Positions 43,789-53,055 of a DNA stretch of 64,000 nucleotides are shown here, piece after piece. This DNA is from Micromonospora sp. WMMD1128 (GTDB taxonomy: Bacteria; Actinomycetota; Actinomycetes; Mycobacteriales; Micromonosporaceae): NCBI RefSeq assembly GCF_027497235.1, contig NZ_CP114902.1, forward strand, positions 1,811,501 to 1,875,500, read 5' to 3'. Under the pieces are notes generated by a model. It was not told where the DNA came from. It worked only from the letters and a program-made list of their open reading frames with translations, and made no database searches. Positions within the stretch are counted from its first letter, which is position 1. Each line of letters begins with the position of its first letter. Position numbers and translations under genes: made by a program.

Positions 43789-45282
43789 TCAGAGTCCGTT
43801 GCGGCGGATCACGTCGCGGTACCAGTGGGCGCTGCGCTTGAACACCCGTCGCTGGGTCCGGTAGTCCACGTAGACCAGGCCCCAGCGCTGCTCGAAGCCC
43901 TGGTCCCACTCGAAGTTGTCGAGCAGCGACCAGACGTGGTAGCTCTCCAGCGGCACCCCGTCGCGGATCGCACGGTGCGCGGCGGCGAAGTGGTCGCGCA
44001 GGAAGGTGACCCGGCCGGCGTCGTCGATGGTGCCGTCCGGTCCGGGGACGTCCGGGCAGGGCAGGCCGTTCTCGGTGACGGTGATCGGCACCGGGCCGTA
44101 GTCGCGGGTGACCCGGGTCAGGACGTCGTACATGCCCTCGGGGTAGATCTGCTGCCACTCCGCCTCGGTGGTGGGCAACTTGCGGACCGTGCCGCCGCCG
44201 CCGGTGACGTAGATCGGGGTGTAGTACTGCACCGCGAGCAGGTCCACCGGGCTGGAGATGATCTTCAGGTCGCCGTCCCGGACGGCCCGGACCATCCGGC
44301 TGTCCGGGCCCAGGTCGGCGAGCACGTCCTGCGGGTACGCGCCCTTGAAGATGGAGTCGAGGTAGAGGCGGTTCTCGTAGCCGTCGTAGAGGCGGGTCGC
44401 GGTGGCGGCCTCGGCGGTGTCGTCGGCGGGGTAGCAGGGGTGCAGGTTGAGCGCCGGGCCGATGCGTCCGGGCACCCCGGAGGCGCGCAGCGCCTGCACG
44501 GCGAGGCCGTGGCCGAGTTGGAGGTGGTGGGCCACCAGATAGGCCGCCGCCTCGTCCTTGTGGCCGGGCGCGTGATGACCCCAGATGTACCCGTTCTGCA
44601 CCACGGTCTTGGGCTCGTTGACGGTCAGCCACACCGGTACCTGCCCGCCGAGGGCGCGGAACACGATGTCGGCGTAGTCGGCGAAACGCTCGGCGGTGTC
44701 GCGGTTCTCCCAGCCGCCGTCGTCCTGGAGGGCCTGGGGGAGATCCCAGTGGAACAGGGTGGCCATCGGTGCGATGCCCCGCTCGTGCAGGCCGTCCACG
44801 AGCCGGCGGTAGAAGTCCAGGCCACGCTGATTGGGGCGGCCGGAGCCGTCGGCCTGGATCCGCGGCCAGGCGATGGAGAACCGGTAGCTGCGCAGCCCCA
44901 GCTCGCGCATCAGGTCGAGGTCTTCGGCGTAGCGGTGGTAGTGGTCGGCCGCGACGTCGCCGGTGTCGCCGTTGCGGGTGCGCCCGGGGGTACGGCTGAA
45001 GGTGTCCCAGACGGACTCACCGCGCCCGTCCTCCTTGGCGGCCCCCTCGATCTGGTACGCCGAGGTCGCCGCGCCCCAGCCGAAGTCGGGCGGGAAGCGC
45101 AGCCCTCGGTCCGACTCCTGGTCGGTGCGGCGCTCGGGCGATGAGTCGCAGCCGCCGAGGGCGGTGGCGGAGGCCGCGATCCCGGCCGCGGTGGCGCCGG
45201 CGAGCCCGGTCCGGACCGCGCCGGCGGCGGTCGCGGACAGGGCGGCGCGGCGGAGCAGGCGCCGTCGGGTGAGTAACGACAT
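43789..45282 (-). CDS. Exported GH1 beta-glucosidase (Tat lipoprotein)
   Basis: 497 residues. N-terminus MSLLTRRRLLRRAALS with a twin-arginine stretch and a long Ala/Gly helix ending in ATALGGC, giving a Tat-type lipoprotein signal with Cys 45. The GH1 barrel follows: FGWGAATSAYQIEG, acid/base Glu in LTVNEPK, nucleophile Glu in ITVTENGLPC and SLLDNFEWDQGFEQRWGLVYV. It releases glucose from cellobiose or other beta-glucosides outside the membrane; most GH1 enzymes are cytoplasmic. A CebR-type palindrome lies 38 bp upstream of the start, fitting cello-oligosaccharide control. Confidence 0.92.
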   Translation of the reverse strand: MSLLTRRRLLRRAALSATAAGAVRTGLAGATAAGIAASATALGGCDSSPERRTDQESDRGLRFPPDFGWGAATSAYQIEGAAKEDGRGESVWDTFSRTPGRTRNGDTGDVAADHYHRYAEDLDLMRELGLRSYRFSIAWPRIQADGSGRPNQRGLDFYRRLVDGLHERGIAPMATLFHWDLPQALQDDGGWENRDTAERFADYADIVFRALGGQVPVWLTVNEPKTVVQNGYIWGHHAPGHKDEAAAYLVAHHLQLGHGLAVQALRASGVPGRIGPALNLHPCYPADDTAEAATATRLYDGYENRLYLDSIFKGAYPQDVLADLGPDSRMVRAVRDGDLKIISSPVDLLAVQYYTPIYVTGGGGTVRKLPTTEAEWQQIYPEGMYDVLTRVTRDYGPVPITVTENGLPCPDVPGPDGTIDDAGRVTFLRDHFAAAHRAIRDGVPLESYHVWSLLDNFEWDQGFEQRWGLVYVDYRTQRRVFKRSAHWYRDVIRRNGL

Positions 45283-45319
45283 GGGGTCTCTCCTCGGAGT
45301 GACGGGCCGCCCGGCGGGC

Positions 45320-45333
45320 CGGGAGCGCTCCCA
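45320..45333. promoter_or_regulatory. CebR-type operator 1 (GH1 side)
   Basis: CGGGAGCGCTCCCA differs from the streptomycete CebR box TGGGAGCGCTCCCA at one base. It lies 38 bp upstream of the GH1 start codon. Confidence 0.75.
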
Positions 45334-45540
45334 GCATAGGCCGGAGGCGGCCGGCCTCGATTCCGGCGGTCGCGGCGCGTATGGCGGCGCGGCCGGCGGG
45401 CGGCCGGAGTTGGTGGGCGGGTGTCGCTCGGGGGGTGGGGGGCGAGCGGCGAGATGGGGCAGATAGCGAGAAAGGCCGTCCGGGTGGCGTCACACGCCTG
45501 TCCCGTCGGCCTCTTTTGCCGTCGACAACGGGGGTTTAGT

Positions 45541-45573
45541 GTGGGGACGGGGGAGGGCAACCCCCGTCCCCAC
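45541..45573. other. Stable hairpin in the GH1-GH48 intergenic region
   Basis: A perfect 13-bp stem (45541-45553 and 45561-45573, GTGGGGACGGGGG) with a 7-base loop. It is followed by CA repeats rather than a U-tract. It could be a terminator for transcription entering from either side or an RNA control element. Confidence 0.6.
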
Positions 45574-45780
45574 CGAGATGCACACACACACGACATGGAA
45601 TTGGCGTCCGTCGTGCGTGTCGCGCGGGAGCCGGGCCACGCGAGTGGCTCTGGTTCCACCTCCCTCCGTCTGGCGGGTGATGGCCGGCGGCGGCGTCCGG
45701 GCTGGTATCGCCGTCGGCCACTGGGCCGATACGCCGAGCACGGGTGTCCCCGGCGATTCAGTACTTACAATCTCCGTCGA

Positions 45781-45794
45781 TGGAAGCGCTCCCA
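45781..45794. promoter_or_regulatory. CebR-type operator 2
   Basis: TGGAAGCGCTCCCA, one mismatch to the CebR box. It is the exact reverse complement of operator 3, which lies 110 bp further right. Confidence 0.72.
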
Positions 45795-45890
45795 TCGGCG
45801 ATGCTGCGACTGTAACGCCCGTCACGGCTTTGTGAAAGCCCCTAAACGAGATCGAAACATGGAAGTGGGCGTCCGCCCTGGCCATTGTGG

Positions 45891-45904
45891 TGGGAGCGCT
45901 TCCA
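45891..45904. promoter_or_regulatory. CebR-type operator 3 (GH48 side)
   Basis: TGGGAGCGCTTCCA, one mismatch to the CebR box, 215 bp upstream of the GH48 start codon. It probably overlaps or lies near the cellulase promoter. Confidence 0.75.
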
Positions 45905-46119
45905 TGGCAGACTTTCGATACGCGACGCGGAGCCAGCTCGCGCGAGCACGGGCCGCCGAGGGCACCCGGTGACAAACCGGTGCGGCGCCCCGATCCCCGG
46001 CACGGCCGGGACGACCACCTTTCCGGACGCCTCCGTCCCCCCGCGTACGCCTGTCGGCGCGTGGAGGCGCCCAGCCGGGACCCGAGAGTCCCGGCCCGGT
46101 CCGAGGAGACACCGCCCAG

Positions 46120-49026
46120 ATGAGACTCATGGCCAGGCGTCGCCGCATAGCGATGCTCGCCGCCACCGCCCTCGCCATCGGCGGGGTGAGCCTGCCCGCG
46201 AGCGCCGCGCAGGCCGCCCCCGCCTGCGACGTGACCTACGCGACCAACGACTGGAGCAACGGCTTCACCGCCAACGTCACCATCAAGAACCTGGGTGACG
46301 CGCTGAACAACTGGTCGCTGAAGTTCGCCTTCCCGAACAGCAGCCAGCGGGTGACCCAGGGCTGGTCGGCCAAGTGGAGCCAGTCCGGCAGCGACGTGAC
46401 CGCGACGAACGAGTCGTGGAACGGCAGCCTGCCCAGCGGCGCGTCCACGAACATCGGCTTCAACGGCACGTTCAGCGGCAGCAACCCGAAGCCCACCTCG
46501 TTCACGCTCAACGGCGTCGCCTGCAACGGCGCTTCCACCAACCAGCCGCCGACGGTTTCCCTCGGGGTGCCGGCCGGTCCGTTCACCGCCCCGGCGGACG
46601 TGCCGCTCACGGCGACCGCCAGCGACGCCGACGGCACCATCAGCAAGGTCGAGTTCTACCGCAACGGGATGCTCGTCAACACCGACACCACCGCCCCGTA
46701 CGGCTACGACCTGCTGAGCCTGCCGGCCGGCAGCTACACCGTGCAGGCCAAGGCGTACGACAACGCCGGCGGCACCGCGACCGCGGAGAAGTCGTTCACG
46801 GTGACCGCGGCCACCGGGCCGAAGCTGGTCGCCACGCCGTCGGCGGTGAGCGTCGACGAGGGCGGCAGCGCGACGGTCCGGTACACGCTCAGCGCGGCGC
46901 CCAGCGGTAACGTCCCGGTGAGCCTCGCCGTCACCGGTGACAGCGACATCACCGTCTCGCCGTCCACGCTGACGCTCACCCCGAGCAACTGGAGCACCGG
47001 CGTCACCGCCACCGTCTCCGCCGCGGAGGACTCCGACACCGTCAGCGGCACCGCCACGATCACGGCGTCGGCCACCGGCTACGCGCCGGTCTCGGTCGTC
47101 GCCACCGAGGTCGACAACGACAGCCCGGGCGGCGACAACGCCTACATCAAGAAGTTCCTCGACCAGTACGGCAAGATCAAGAACTCGGGTTACTTCAGCC
47201 CCGAGGGCGTGCCGTACCACTCGATCGAGACGCTCATCGTCGAGGCGCCCGACCACGGGCACGAGACCACCTCGGAGGCGTTCAGCTTCTGGATCTGGCT
47301 GGAGGCCCAGTACGGCCGGGTCACCCAGAACTGGAGCCCGTTCAACAACTCCTGGACGGTGATGGAGAAGTACATCATCCCCAGCCACGCGGATCAGCCC
47401 ACGGCGGGCGCTCCGGGCACCCCGCAGTACGCGGCCGAGCACAACCTGCCCAGCCAGTACCCGTCCGCCCTGGAGGCGAGCGTCCCGGTCGGCCAGGACC
47501 CGCTGCGCTCGGAGTTGCAGTCCACCTACGGCACCGGTGACATCTACGGCATGCACTGGCTGATGGACGTCGACAACACCTACGGCTTCGGCCGCTGCGG
47601 CGACGGCACCACCAAGCCCGCCTACATCAACACGTTCCAGCGGGGCACCCAGGAGTCGGTGTGGGAGACCGTGCCGCAGCCGTCCTGCGACACGTTCAAG
47701 CACGGCGGCCCGAACGGCTACCTCGACCTGTTCGTCAAGGAGTCGAGCGCCCCGGCGAAGCAGTGGAAGTACACCAACGCGCCGGACGCCGACGCGCGTG
47801 CCGTCCAGGCCGCCTACTGGGCGCTGACCTGGGCCAAGGCGCAGGGCAAGGAGGCCGACGTGGCGGCCACCGTGGCGAAGGCCGCCAAGATGGGCGACTA
47901 CCTGCGCTACGCGCTGTTCGACAAGTACTTCAAGAAGATCGGCAACTGCGTCGGCGCGTCCTCCTGCCCGGCCGGCAGCGGCCGTGACTCGGCGCACTAC
48001 CTGCTCTCCTGGTACTACGCCTGGGGTGGCGCGTACGACACGTCGCAGAACTGGTCGTGGCGGATCGGCTCCAGCCACAGCCACTTCGGCTACCAGAACC
48101 CGTTCGCGGCCTGGGCGATGACGAACATCTCGGAGCTGAAGCCGAAGTCGCCGACCGCGGTCTCGGACTGGCAGAAGAGCATGGACCGGCAGCTGGAGTT
48201 CTACACCTGGCTGCAGTCCGCCGAGGGCGGCATCGCCGGTGGCGCCACCAACAGCTGGGACGGCAACTACGGCACCCCGCCGGCCGGCACCGCCACCTTC
48301 TACGGCATGTTCTACGACGTCGACCCGGTCTACAACGACCCGCCGTCGAACCAGTGGTTCGGCATGCAGGCGTGGTCGATGGAGCGCATCGCCGAGCTGT
48401 ACCTGCAGACCGGCAACGCCAAGGCCAAGGCCCTGCTCGACAAGTGGGTGCCGTGGGCGATCGCCAACACCACCACCGGCGCCAACTGGTCCATCCCGTC
48501 GGACATGAAGTGGACCGGCCAGCCGGCCAACTGGAACCCGAGCAGCCCGCAGCCGAACACCAACCTGCACGTCGAGGTGACGGTCAAGGGCCAGGACGTC
48601 GGCGTCGCCGCCGCCTACGCCCGTACCCTCATCGCCTACGCGGCCAAGTCCGGCAACACCGCGGCGAAGACCACCGCCAAGGGCCTGCTGGACGCGCTCT
48701 CGGCCGCCGCCGACAGCAAGGGCGTCTCGATGCCGGAGAAGCGCGGCGACTACAAGCGCTTCGACGACGTCTACAACTCCTCCGACGGCCAGGGTCTCTA
48801 CATCCCGCCGGGCTGGACCGGGAAGATGCCCAACGGCGACACGATCGCCCCGGGCAAGAGCTTCCTGGACATCCGGTCCTTCTACAAGAACGACCCGGAG
48901 TGGCCGAAGGTCCAGGCGTACCTGGACGGCGGCGACGAGCCGGTCTTCAACTACCACCGGTTCTGGGCACAGGCGGACGTCGCCATGGCGTACGCCGACT
49001 ACGGCACCTACTTCCCGCAGGGATGA
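46120..49026 (+). CDS. Secreted GH48 cellulase (cellobiohydrolase) with CBM2
   Basis: 968 residues. Signal peptide (ARRRRIAMLAATALAIGG, cleaved near AAQA/AP at 33). CBM2 at about 35-132 (CDVTYATNDWSNGFTANVTI, then GWSAKWSQSGSDVTATNESWNG). Ig-like domain at about 138-228 (ATASDADGTISKVEFY). A second beta-sandwich at about 231-330 with VDEGGSATVRYTLS (Calx-beta-like). GH48 from about 340 to the end, with the likely acid Glu in GHETTSEAFSFW near 384. GH48 enzymes release cellobiose processively from crystalline cellulose. ATG 46120 or 46129. Upstream CebR-type boxes imply cellobiose induction. Confidence 0.95.
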   Translation: MRLMARRRRIAMLAATALAIGGVSLPASAAQAAPACDVTYATNDWSNGFTANVTIKNLGDALNNWSLKFAFPNSSQRVTQGWSAKWSQSGSDVTATNESWNGSLPSGASTNIGFNGTFSGSNPKPTSFTLNGVACNGASTNQPPTVSLGVPAGPFTAPADVPLTATASDADGTISKVEFYRNGMLVNTDTTAPYGYDLLSLPAGSYTVQAKAYDNAGGTATAEKSFTVTAATGPKLVATPSAVSVDEGGSATVRYTLSAAPSGNVPVSLAVTGDSDITVSPSTLTLTPSNWSTGVTATVSAAEDSDTVSGTATITASATGYAPVSVVATEVDNDSPGGDNAYIKKFLDQYGKIKNSGYFSPEGVPYHSIETLIVEAPDHGHETTSEAFSFWIWLEAQYGRVTQNWSPFNNSWTVMEKYIIPSHADQPTAGAPGTPQYAAEHNLPSQYPSALEASVPVGQDPLRSELQSTYGTGDIYGMHWLMDVDNTYGFGRCGDGTTKPAYINTFQRGTQESVWETVPQPSCDTFKHGGPNGYLDLFVKESSAPAKQWKYTNAPDADARAVQAAYWALTWAKAQGKEADVAATVAKAAKMGDYLRYALFDKYFKKIGNCVGASSCPAGSGRDSAHYLLSWYYAWGGAYDTSQNWSWRIGSSHSHFGYQNPFAAWAMTNISELKPKSPTAVSDWQKSMDRQLEFYTWLQSAEGGIAGGATNSWDGNYGTPPAGTATFYGMFYDVDPVYNDPPSNQWFGMQAWSMERIAELYLQTGNAKAKALLDKWVPWAIANTTTGANWSIPSDMKWTGQPANWNPSSPQPNTNLHVEVTVKGQDVGVAAAYARTLIAYAAKSGNTAAKTTAKGLLDALSAAADSKGVSMPEKRGDYKRFDDVYNSSDGQGLYIPPGWTGKMPNGDTIAPGKSFLDIRSFYKNDPEWPKVQAYLDGGDEPVFNYHRFWAQADVAMAYADYGTYFPQG

Positions 49027-49034
49027 GGTGACAA

Positions 49035-49072
49035 CTCCTCCGTGGGCGGGTGAGGACCCGTCCACGGAGGAG
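49035..49072. terminator. GH48 terminator
   Basis: Sixteen-bp stem (49035-49050 and 49057-49072, CTCCTCCGTGG...) with one G-U pair and a 6-base loop, 8 bp after the GH48 stop. A second stem (49116-49124/49132-49140) follows. The rest of 49027-49390 holds no gene. Confidence 0.8.
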
Positions 49073-49390
49073 GTCGACCCGGCCGATGGGGGAACGGAGC
49101 GGCCGGGCCGGCGGACGGCCTGACACCCACGGTCAGGCCGGGTGGGCCGGCCGTCCGGCCGACGCAGCGGACGGACCGGCCCACCACTCCGCCCGGGGCG
49201 ACCCATGGCGCGAAAAGGCACGGAAAATTCAGCGCTCCACGGGATCACATCCGTGGCGCGGACGGAGTAACGTATTTGACGGAGAGGCCGCTCCCCCCGT
49301 GGCGGCCTCTCCACTATTTTTTCCGAGCCGCCCACCAGATCCGAGGCGCTCCGACGCGCGCCGCACCGGCCCGACCGCTAAGTTGTCCGG

Positions 49391-50272
49391 GTGCGGGAGA
49401 CGGCAAGAGGGTGGACGGCAGTCTGGTTGGTCGTACTGGCCCTGGCCCAGACGGCCGCGTTCCTGATGGTGTGGCGCTTCGCCGTGCACACCGACCTGGG
49501 TCAGTGGCTGGACACGGTCGCGTTGACCGGCAACCAGATCGGGCAGGACCGGGTGGACGGCCCGGTGGACACCCTCCTCAACGCCATGTCGGTGGTGTCG
49601 CTGCTGGCCGCGACCGCGGTGATCGGCTTCATCGCGTTGATCCGGGGCCGCAAGGCGCTCGCCGTCACCGCGACGCTGCTGATCGCCGGCGCGAACGTGA
49701 GCACGCAGGTGCTCAAACAGTTCCTGGTCCGACCGGACTTCGGCATCGACCCGGAACGGGCCGCCGCCGGCAACAGCCTGCCCAGCGGCCACACCACGGT
49801 GGCGGCCTCGGTGGCGATCGCGCTGATCCTGGTGCTGCCCCGGCAGGTGCGGGTGGCGGGCGCGTTCCTCGGCGCCGGCTACGCCGCCGCCGCCGGCGTG
49901 GCCACGCTCTCCGCCGGCTGGCACCGGCCCAGCGACGCGGTCGCCGCGTACCTGCTGGTCGGCGCCTGGGCCGCCGCGGCCGGGCTGGTGCTGCTGGTCT
50001 TCCAGCGGGAGCGGGCCGTGGTGGAGCCGGGCGACGCGCACCGGCTCGCCGCCGCCGTGCTCGGCGGCGGCGGCGCGCTGGCCCTGCTGGTCTCCGCGCT
50101 GGCACTGTCCTGGCTGGTCGACCACTCCACGGTCGCCGTCGACGCGCTCGGCCGCCGTCCGCTCTTCATCGGGTACGCCGGCAGCGCGGCCGGCATCGCC
50201 GGCACGATCGCCGTGGTGGCCGCGCTGGTCCTCGCCGTCGTGCACCGGCTGGTGCCCCGCCAGAAGGGCTGA
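49391..50272 (+). CDS. PAP2-family membrane phosphatase
   Basis: 293 residues with about six to eight helices. The phosphatase signature is complete: KQFLVRPDFGID, NSLPSGHTTVAA and SAGWHRPSDAVAAYL, corresponding to KxxxxxxRP, PSGH and SRxxxxxHxxxD (here GWHRPSD). It likely dephosphorylates lipid phosphates such as phosphatidic acid or undecaprenyl pyrophosphate. GTG start without a strong ribosome-binding site. The MDMPI gene begins 10 bp after its stop. Confidence 0.9.
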   Translation: MRETARGWTAVWLVVLALAQTAAFLMVWRFAVHTDLGQWLDTVALTGNQIGQDRVDGPVDTLLNAMSVVSLLAATAVIGFIALIRGRKALAVTATLLIAGANVSTQVLKQFLVRPDFGIDPERAAAGNSLPSGHTTVAASVAIALILVLPRQVRVAGAFLGAGYAAAAGVATLSAGWHRPSDAVAAYLLVGAWAAAAGLVLLVFQRERAVVEPGDAHRLAAAVLGGGGALALLVSALALSWLVDHSTVAVDALGRRPLFIGYAGSAAGIAGTIAVVAALVLAVVHRLVPRQKG

Positions 50273-50282
50273 GGACGCCGGA

Positions 50283-50954
50283 GTGGAGCCGGTACGGGCG
50301 GCGTTCCGCGTCGAGTGCGAGCGGCTGGAGCGGGTGCTGCGCGGGCTCGACGAGTCGGCGCTGGATCGTCCGACGCCGTGCCCGCCATGGCGGGTACGGG
50401 ATCTGCTGGCGCACGTGCGTGTCGGCGCCGGCCGGCTGGTCGCGATGCTCGCCGAACCCGCCCCGCCACGGCCGGAGGTGACCGCGTCCGGCTACTTCGG
50501 CGCGGCCAAGTTCGCGCCGGCGGTCGACCGGGACCGGATCGACGGGGCCCGGGCGGCGGCGCGGGAACACCCGGGCGCGGTCGAGCTGGCGCGGGAGTTC
50601 GGGCGGGCCTGGCGGGCCACCGACGCGGCGGTGGCCGCCGAACCGCCGGGCCGGGTGGTGCGCACCCGGCACGGCGACGCGATGGCGTTGACCGAGTTCC
50701 TGCGTACCCGGGTGGTGGAGGTGGCGGTGCACGGCCTGGACCTGGCCGACGCGCTGGACCGGCCGCCGTGGACGACACCGGCCGCGGCGGCCGTGGTGGT
50801 CGACGTGCTCACCACCGGGACACCGGTGCCGGACCGGCTCGGCTGGGACGCGCTCCTGGTGCTGCGCAAGGCCACCGGCCGGGTGCCGCTGACCGGCGCG
50901 GAGCGGGCGGCGCTGGCGGCGGCCGGCATCCGCCGGCTCGCCTTCGGCGGCTGA
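50283..50954 (+). CDS. Maleylpyruvate-isomerase-fold (DinB/MDMPI) mycothiol-dependent enzyme family protein
   Basis: 223 residues. FRVECERLERVLRGLDESALDRPTPCPPWRVRDLLAHV is the typical MDMPI N-terminal four-helix bundle, and VVEVAVHGLDLADALDRPP provides the second conserved metal-ligand His. Members use mycothiol as cofactor in S-transfer or isomerisation; the substrate is unknown. GTG 50283 with GAGGAC upstream; probably co-transcribed with the PAP2 gene. Confidence 0.85.
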   Translation: MEPVRAAFRVECERLERVLRGLDESALDRPTPCPPWRVRDLLAHVRVGAGRLVAMLAEPAPPRPEVTASGYFGAAKFAPAVDRDRIDGARAAAREHPGAVELAREFGRAWRATDAAVAAEPPGRVVRTRHGDAMALTEFLRTRVVEVAVHGLDLADALDRPPWTTPAAAAVVVDVLTTGTPVPDRLGWDALLVLRKATGRVPLTGAERAALAAAGIRRLAFGG

Positions 50955-50961
50955 GCCGGAG

Positions 50962-51801
50962 TCAGCCCGCCGCGGCCCGTCGCAGGTGGTCCAGCACGAT
51001 CGGGTCGATCCGGCCGGGCACGAAGCGTTCCTCCAGATTCTCCAGGCCGGACCAGGCGGCGAGCGCGTCGTCCAGGCCGGCCGGACCGACCGGGTGCCCG
51101 GCGGCGGCGAGCAGCTCCGCCACCTCGACGGCGAGCGGGCCGGTCAGGTCGCGCAGGGTGGCCGGGTCGGGGCGACCGAAGATCATGGTGTGCAGGTCGA
51201 GCAGGCGGCGCAGCTCGGCGACCGGGTCGGCGTGATCGTCCACCCGCAGGTCCACCAACTCGTCCCCGGTGCCGGCGTAGCCGCCGTGGCGTCGCACCAC
51301 GAGCAGCGCGGCGCTCTGCCGGCCGCGCCGGTCACCGCCGGCCCGGTCACCGGCCCCGAGCGCGGCCAGCATCCGCTGCGGGAACGGCAGGTCGGTGCCG
51401 GTGAGCCAGGCGTCGCGCAGCGCGTCGATCACCTGCGGGCCGGTCAGGATGTTGCCCTGCGCGGCCCAGCCGTCGCCGGCCTGCCCGCCGGCCCAGGGAT
51501 GGCAGCGCGGCCCGGTCCAGGTGGCCCCCGCGCCCGCGGCGCCGACCACGGCGAGCTGCCGGTCGTCGCGCCCGGGGTCGGCGGCGACCAGCCCGGCCAC
51601 CGCGTCGGCGGCGGTGACGCCGGTGCGCAGCAGCGCGAGCGCCTGCGCCCGGTAGGCGAGGTTGGCGTGCGCCTGGGTGGCGACCGCCCCGACCCGCGCC
51701 TCGGCCGCCGGCACCAACGCCCCGGCGGCGAGGAACCGGCTGGCCACGGCCACGCCGTGCAGGTGCCCGTCGGCGGAACGGGCGACGAGCGAGAAGGTCA
51801 C
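50962..51801 (-). CDS. DUF1028 family protein with C-terminal peptidoglycan-binding-like domain
   Basis: About 279 residues. TFSLVARSADGHLHGVAVASRFLAAGALVPAA and VGAVATQAHANLAYRAQAL are the DUF1028 (Ntn-hydrolase-like) signature, with NILTGPQVIDAL in the middle. The C-terminal part from about 205 (LRRLLDLHTMIFGRPDP) matches the small domain often fused to DUF1028. Substrate unknown. GTG 51801 gives the usual MTFSLVAR start; GTG 51834 is the upstream alternative. It converges with the MDMPI gene (7 bp). Confidence 0.88.
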   Translation of the reverse strand: MTFSLVARSADGHLHGVAVASRFLAAGALVPAAEARVGAVATQAHANLAYRAQALALLRTGVTAADAVAGLVAADPGRDDRQLAVVGAAGAGATWTGPRCHPWAGGQAGDGWAAQGNILTGPQVIDALRDAWLTGTDLPFPQRMLAALGAGDRAGGDRRGRQSAALLVVRRHGGYAGTGDELVDLRVDDHADPVAELRRLLDLHTMIFGRPDPATLRDLTGPLAVEVAELLAAAGHPVGPAGLDDALAAWSGLENLEERFVPGRIDPIVLDHLRRAAAG

Positions 51802-51840
51802 GCGCGGATCGTAGCCCGGGTCCGGGGCCGCCACCGGCGC

Positions 51841-53055
51841 TTAGAACGGGGTCGCGTGGGCCTCCGGTGGACGACCCCACGCCCGGCGCAGGTCGACCAC
51901 CGCCACCGCCGCCAGCACCACGACCGCCCAGCTCGCCGCGAGCAGCGGCGCGACCCGCGCCAGCAGCGGCACCGGCAGCAGCAGCGCGGCGATCGCCAGC
52001 AGCCGGGACGGGGAGACCCGGCCGAACACCTCGTACTCGAACCGGGCCCGGCCGGCCAGGAACAGCGCCGGCCCGCCCAGGACCATGGCCAGCCACGGCA
52101 ACTCGTTGTGCCCGGTGGGGTGCTCGATGGACAGCTCGTAACCGATCGCGGTGGCCACCACGCCGATCACCATGACCATGTGGGTGTCGGCGGCGGAACG
52201 GCCGATGGTGGCCGGGTGCTCGGCCCCGGTCACCGCCTCGCCCAGGATCTGCCCGGCCCGCTGTACGTAGATCCGCCACATCAGCACGGACGTGGCCAGG
52301 GCGGCGGCGAACGCCACGGTGCTGGGCCAGCCAGCGGTCGAGCGGGTGTAGGTCAGGCCGGCGACCAGGATCGTCTCGCCGATCGCCACGAGGAAGATCT
52401 GCTGGTACCGCTCGGCCAGATGTTTGCCGTGGATGTCCCAGCGGGAGACGGTCGAGCGACCGAGCCCCGGCACCGGCCAGCCGAACCGGTTACCGAGATA
52501 CTCGATCACCAGCGCGGTGCTCCAGAGCACCACCCGGGCGTTCGTGGACATCCCCGCGCCGGCCAGCCACAGCACCCCGCACAGGCAGTACGTGAGCAGC
52601 ATCCGCAGCTTCAGCCGGCGGTACTGCTGCCGGCGCAGCACCAGCACGAGGATCGCCGAACGGCCCACCTGCCCCACCACGTACGCGACGGCGAAGGTCA
52701 GGCCGGCCCCGCCGGTGAACGCGCGCGGAACGGCCACCCCCATCACCATCGCCGCCACCAACGCGGTGACCACGATGACCTGGAGCCAGAGGTGGTACGG
52801 GTCGTAGCGGCTGGTCGTCCACGCGGTGCCCTGCCAGAGCATCCAGAGCGCGAGCAGCAACAGCAGCGTCTTGCCGGCGCCGGTCACCGCCGCCCAGTTG
52901 CTCTGGCCGCCCTGCAACGCCAGGTCCTCGAACGCGCGCGCGGAGATCCGGGTCAGCGCGAACACGTAGACCAGATCGAAGAAGAGCTCCAGGAACGTGG
53001 CCCGCTCCCCGTCGTCGTCGGTGGAGCGCAGCGCGCCGGGCTCGGCGATCCTCAC
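51841..53055 (-). CDS. Low temperature requirement protein A (LtrA) family membrane protein
   Basis: About 404 residues and around twelve hydrophobic helices. The LtrA signature is at the start (ATFLELFFDLVYVFALTRIS), followed by RYDPYHLWLQ and HLAERYQQIFLVAIGETILVAG, which is strongly conserved in the family. The role in Listeria is growth at low temperature; the mechanism is unknown. GTG 53055 gives the normal short lead before TFLELFFD and has GGGGGA upstream; GTG 53100 would add 15 residues. Confidence 0.9.
   Translation of the reverse strand: MRIAEPGALRSTDDDGERATFLELFFDLVYVFALTRISARAFEDLALQGGQSNWAAVTGAGKTLLLLLALWMLWQGTAWTTSRYDPYHLWLQVIVVTALVAAMVMGVAVPRAFTGGAGLTFAVAYVVGQVGRSAILVLVLRRQQYRRLKLRMLLTYCLCGVLWLAGAGMSTNARVVLWSTALVIEYLGNRFGWPVPGLGRSTVSRWDIHGKHLAERYQQIFLVAIGETILVAGLTYTRSTAGWPSTVAFAAALATSVLMWRIYVQRAGQILGEAVTGAEHPATIGRSAADTHMVMVIGVVATAIGYELSIEHPTGHNELPWLAMVLGGPALFLAGRARFEYEVFGRVSPSRLLAIAALLLPVPLLARVAPLLAASWAVVVLAAVAVVDLRRAWGRPPEAHATPF

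Larger units (their letters stand above)
45283..46119. promoter_or_regulatory. 837-bp regulatory region between GH1 and GH48 genes
   Basis: No convincing gene. It contains three CebR-type palindromes (45320, 45781, 45891) and a strong 13-bp-stem hairpin (45541-45573), and serves as the divergent promoter region for the beta-glucosidase and the GH48 cellulase. The leader from the last operator to the GH48 start is over 200 bp. Confidence 0.7.

Noticed and set aside
45600..45690. Possible c-di-AMP (ydaO-type) riboswitch, because of a CGCGGGAGCCGGG stretch
   Set aside because: The other conserved blocks of that riboswitch (the GGGTGAATC-like and closing CCGAACCCG-like parts) are not found at suitable distances.
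49050..49466. Open frame of 138 codons after the GH48 gene
   Set aside because: It covers the terminator hairpins and the PAP2 start, with no recognisable protein features.
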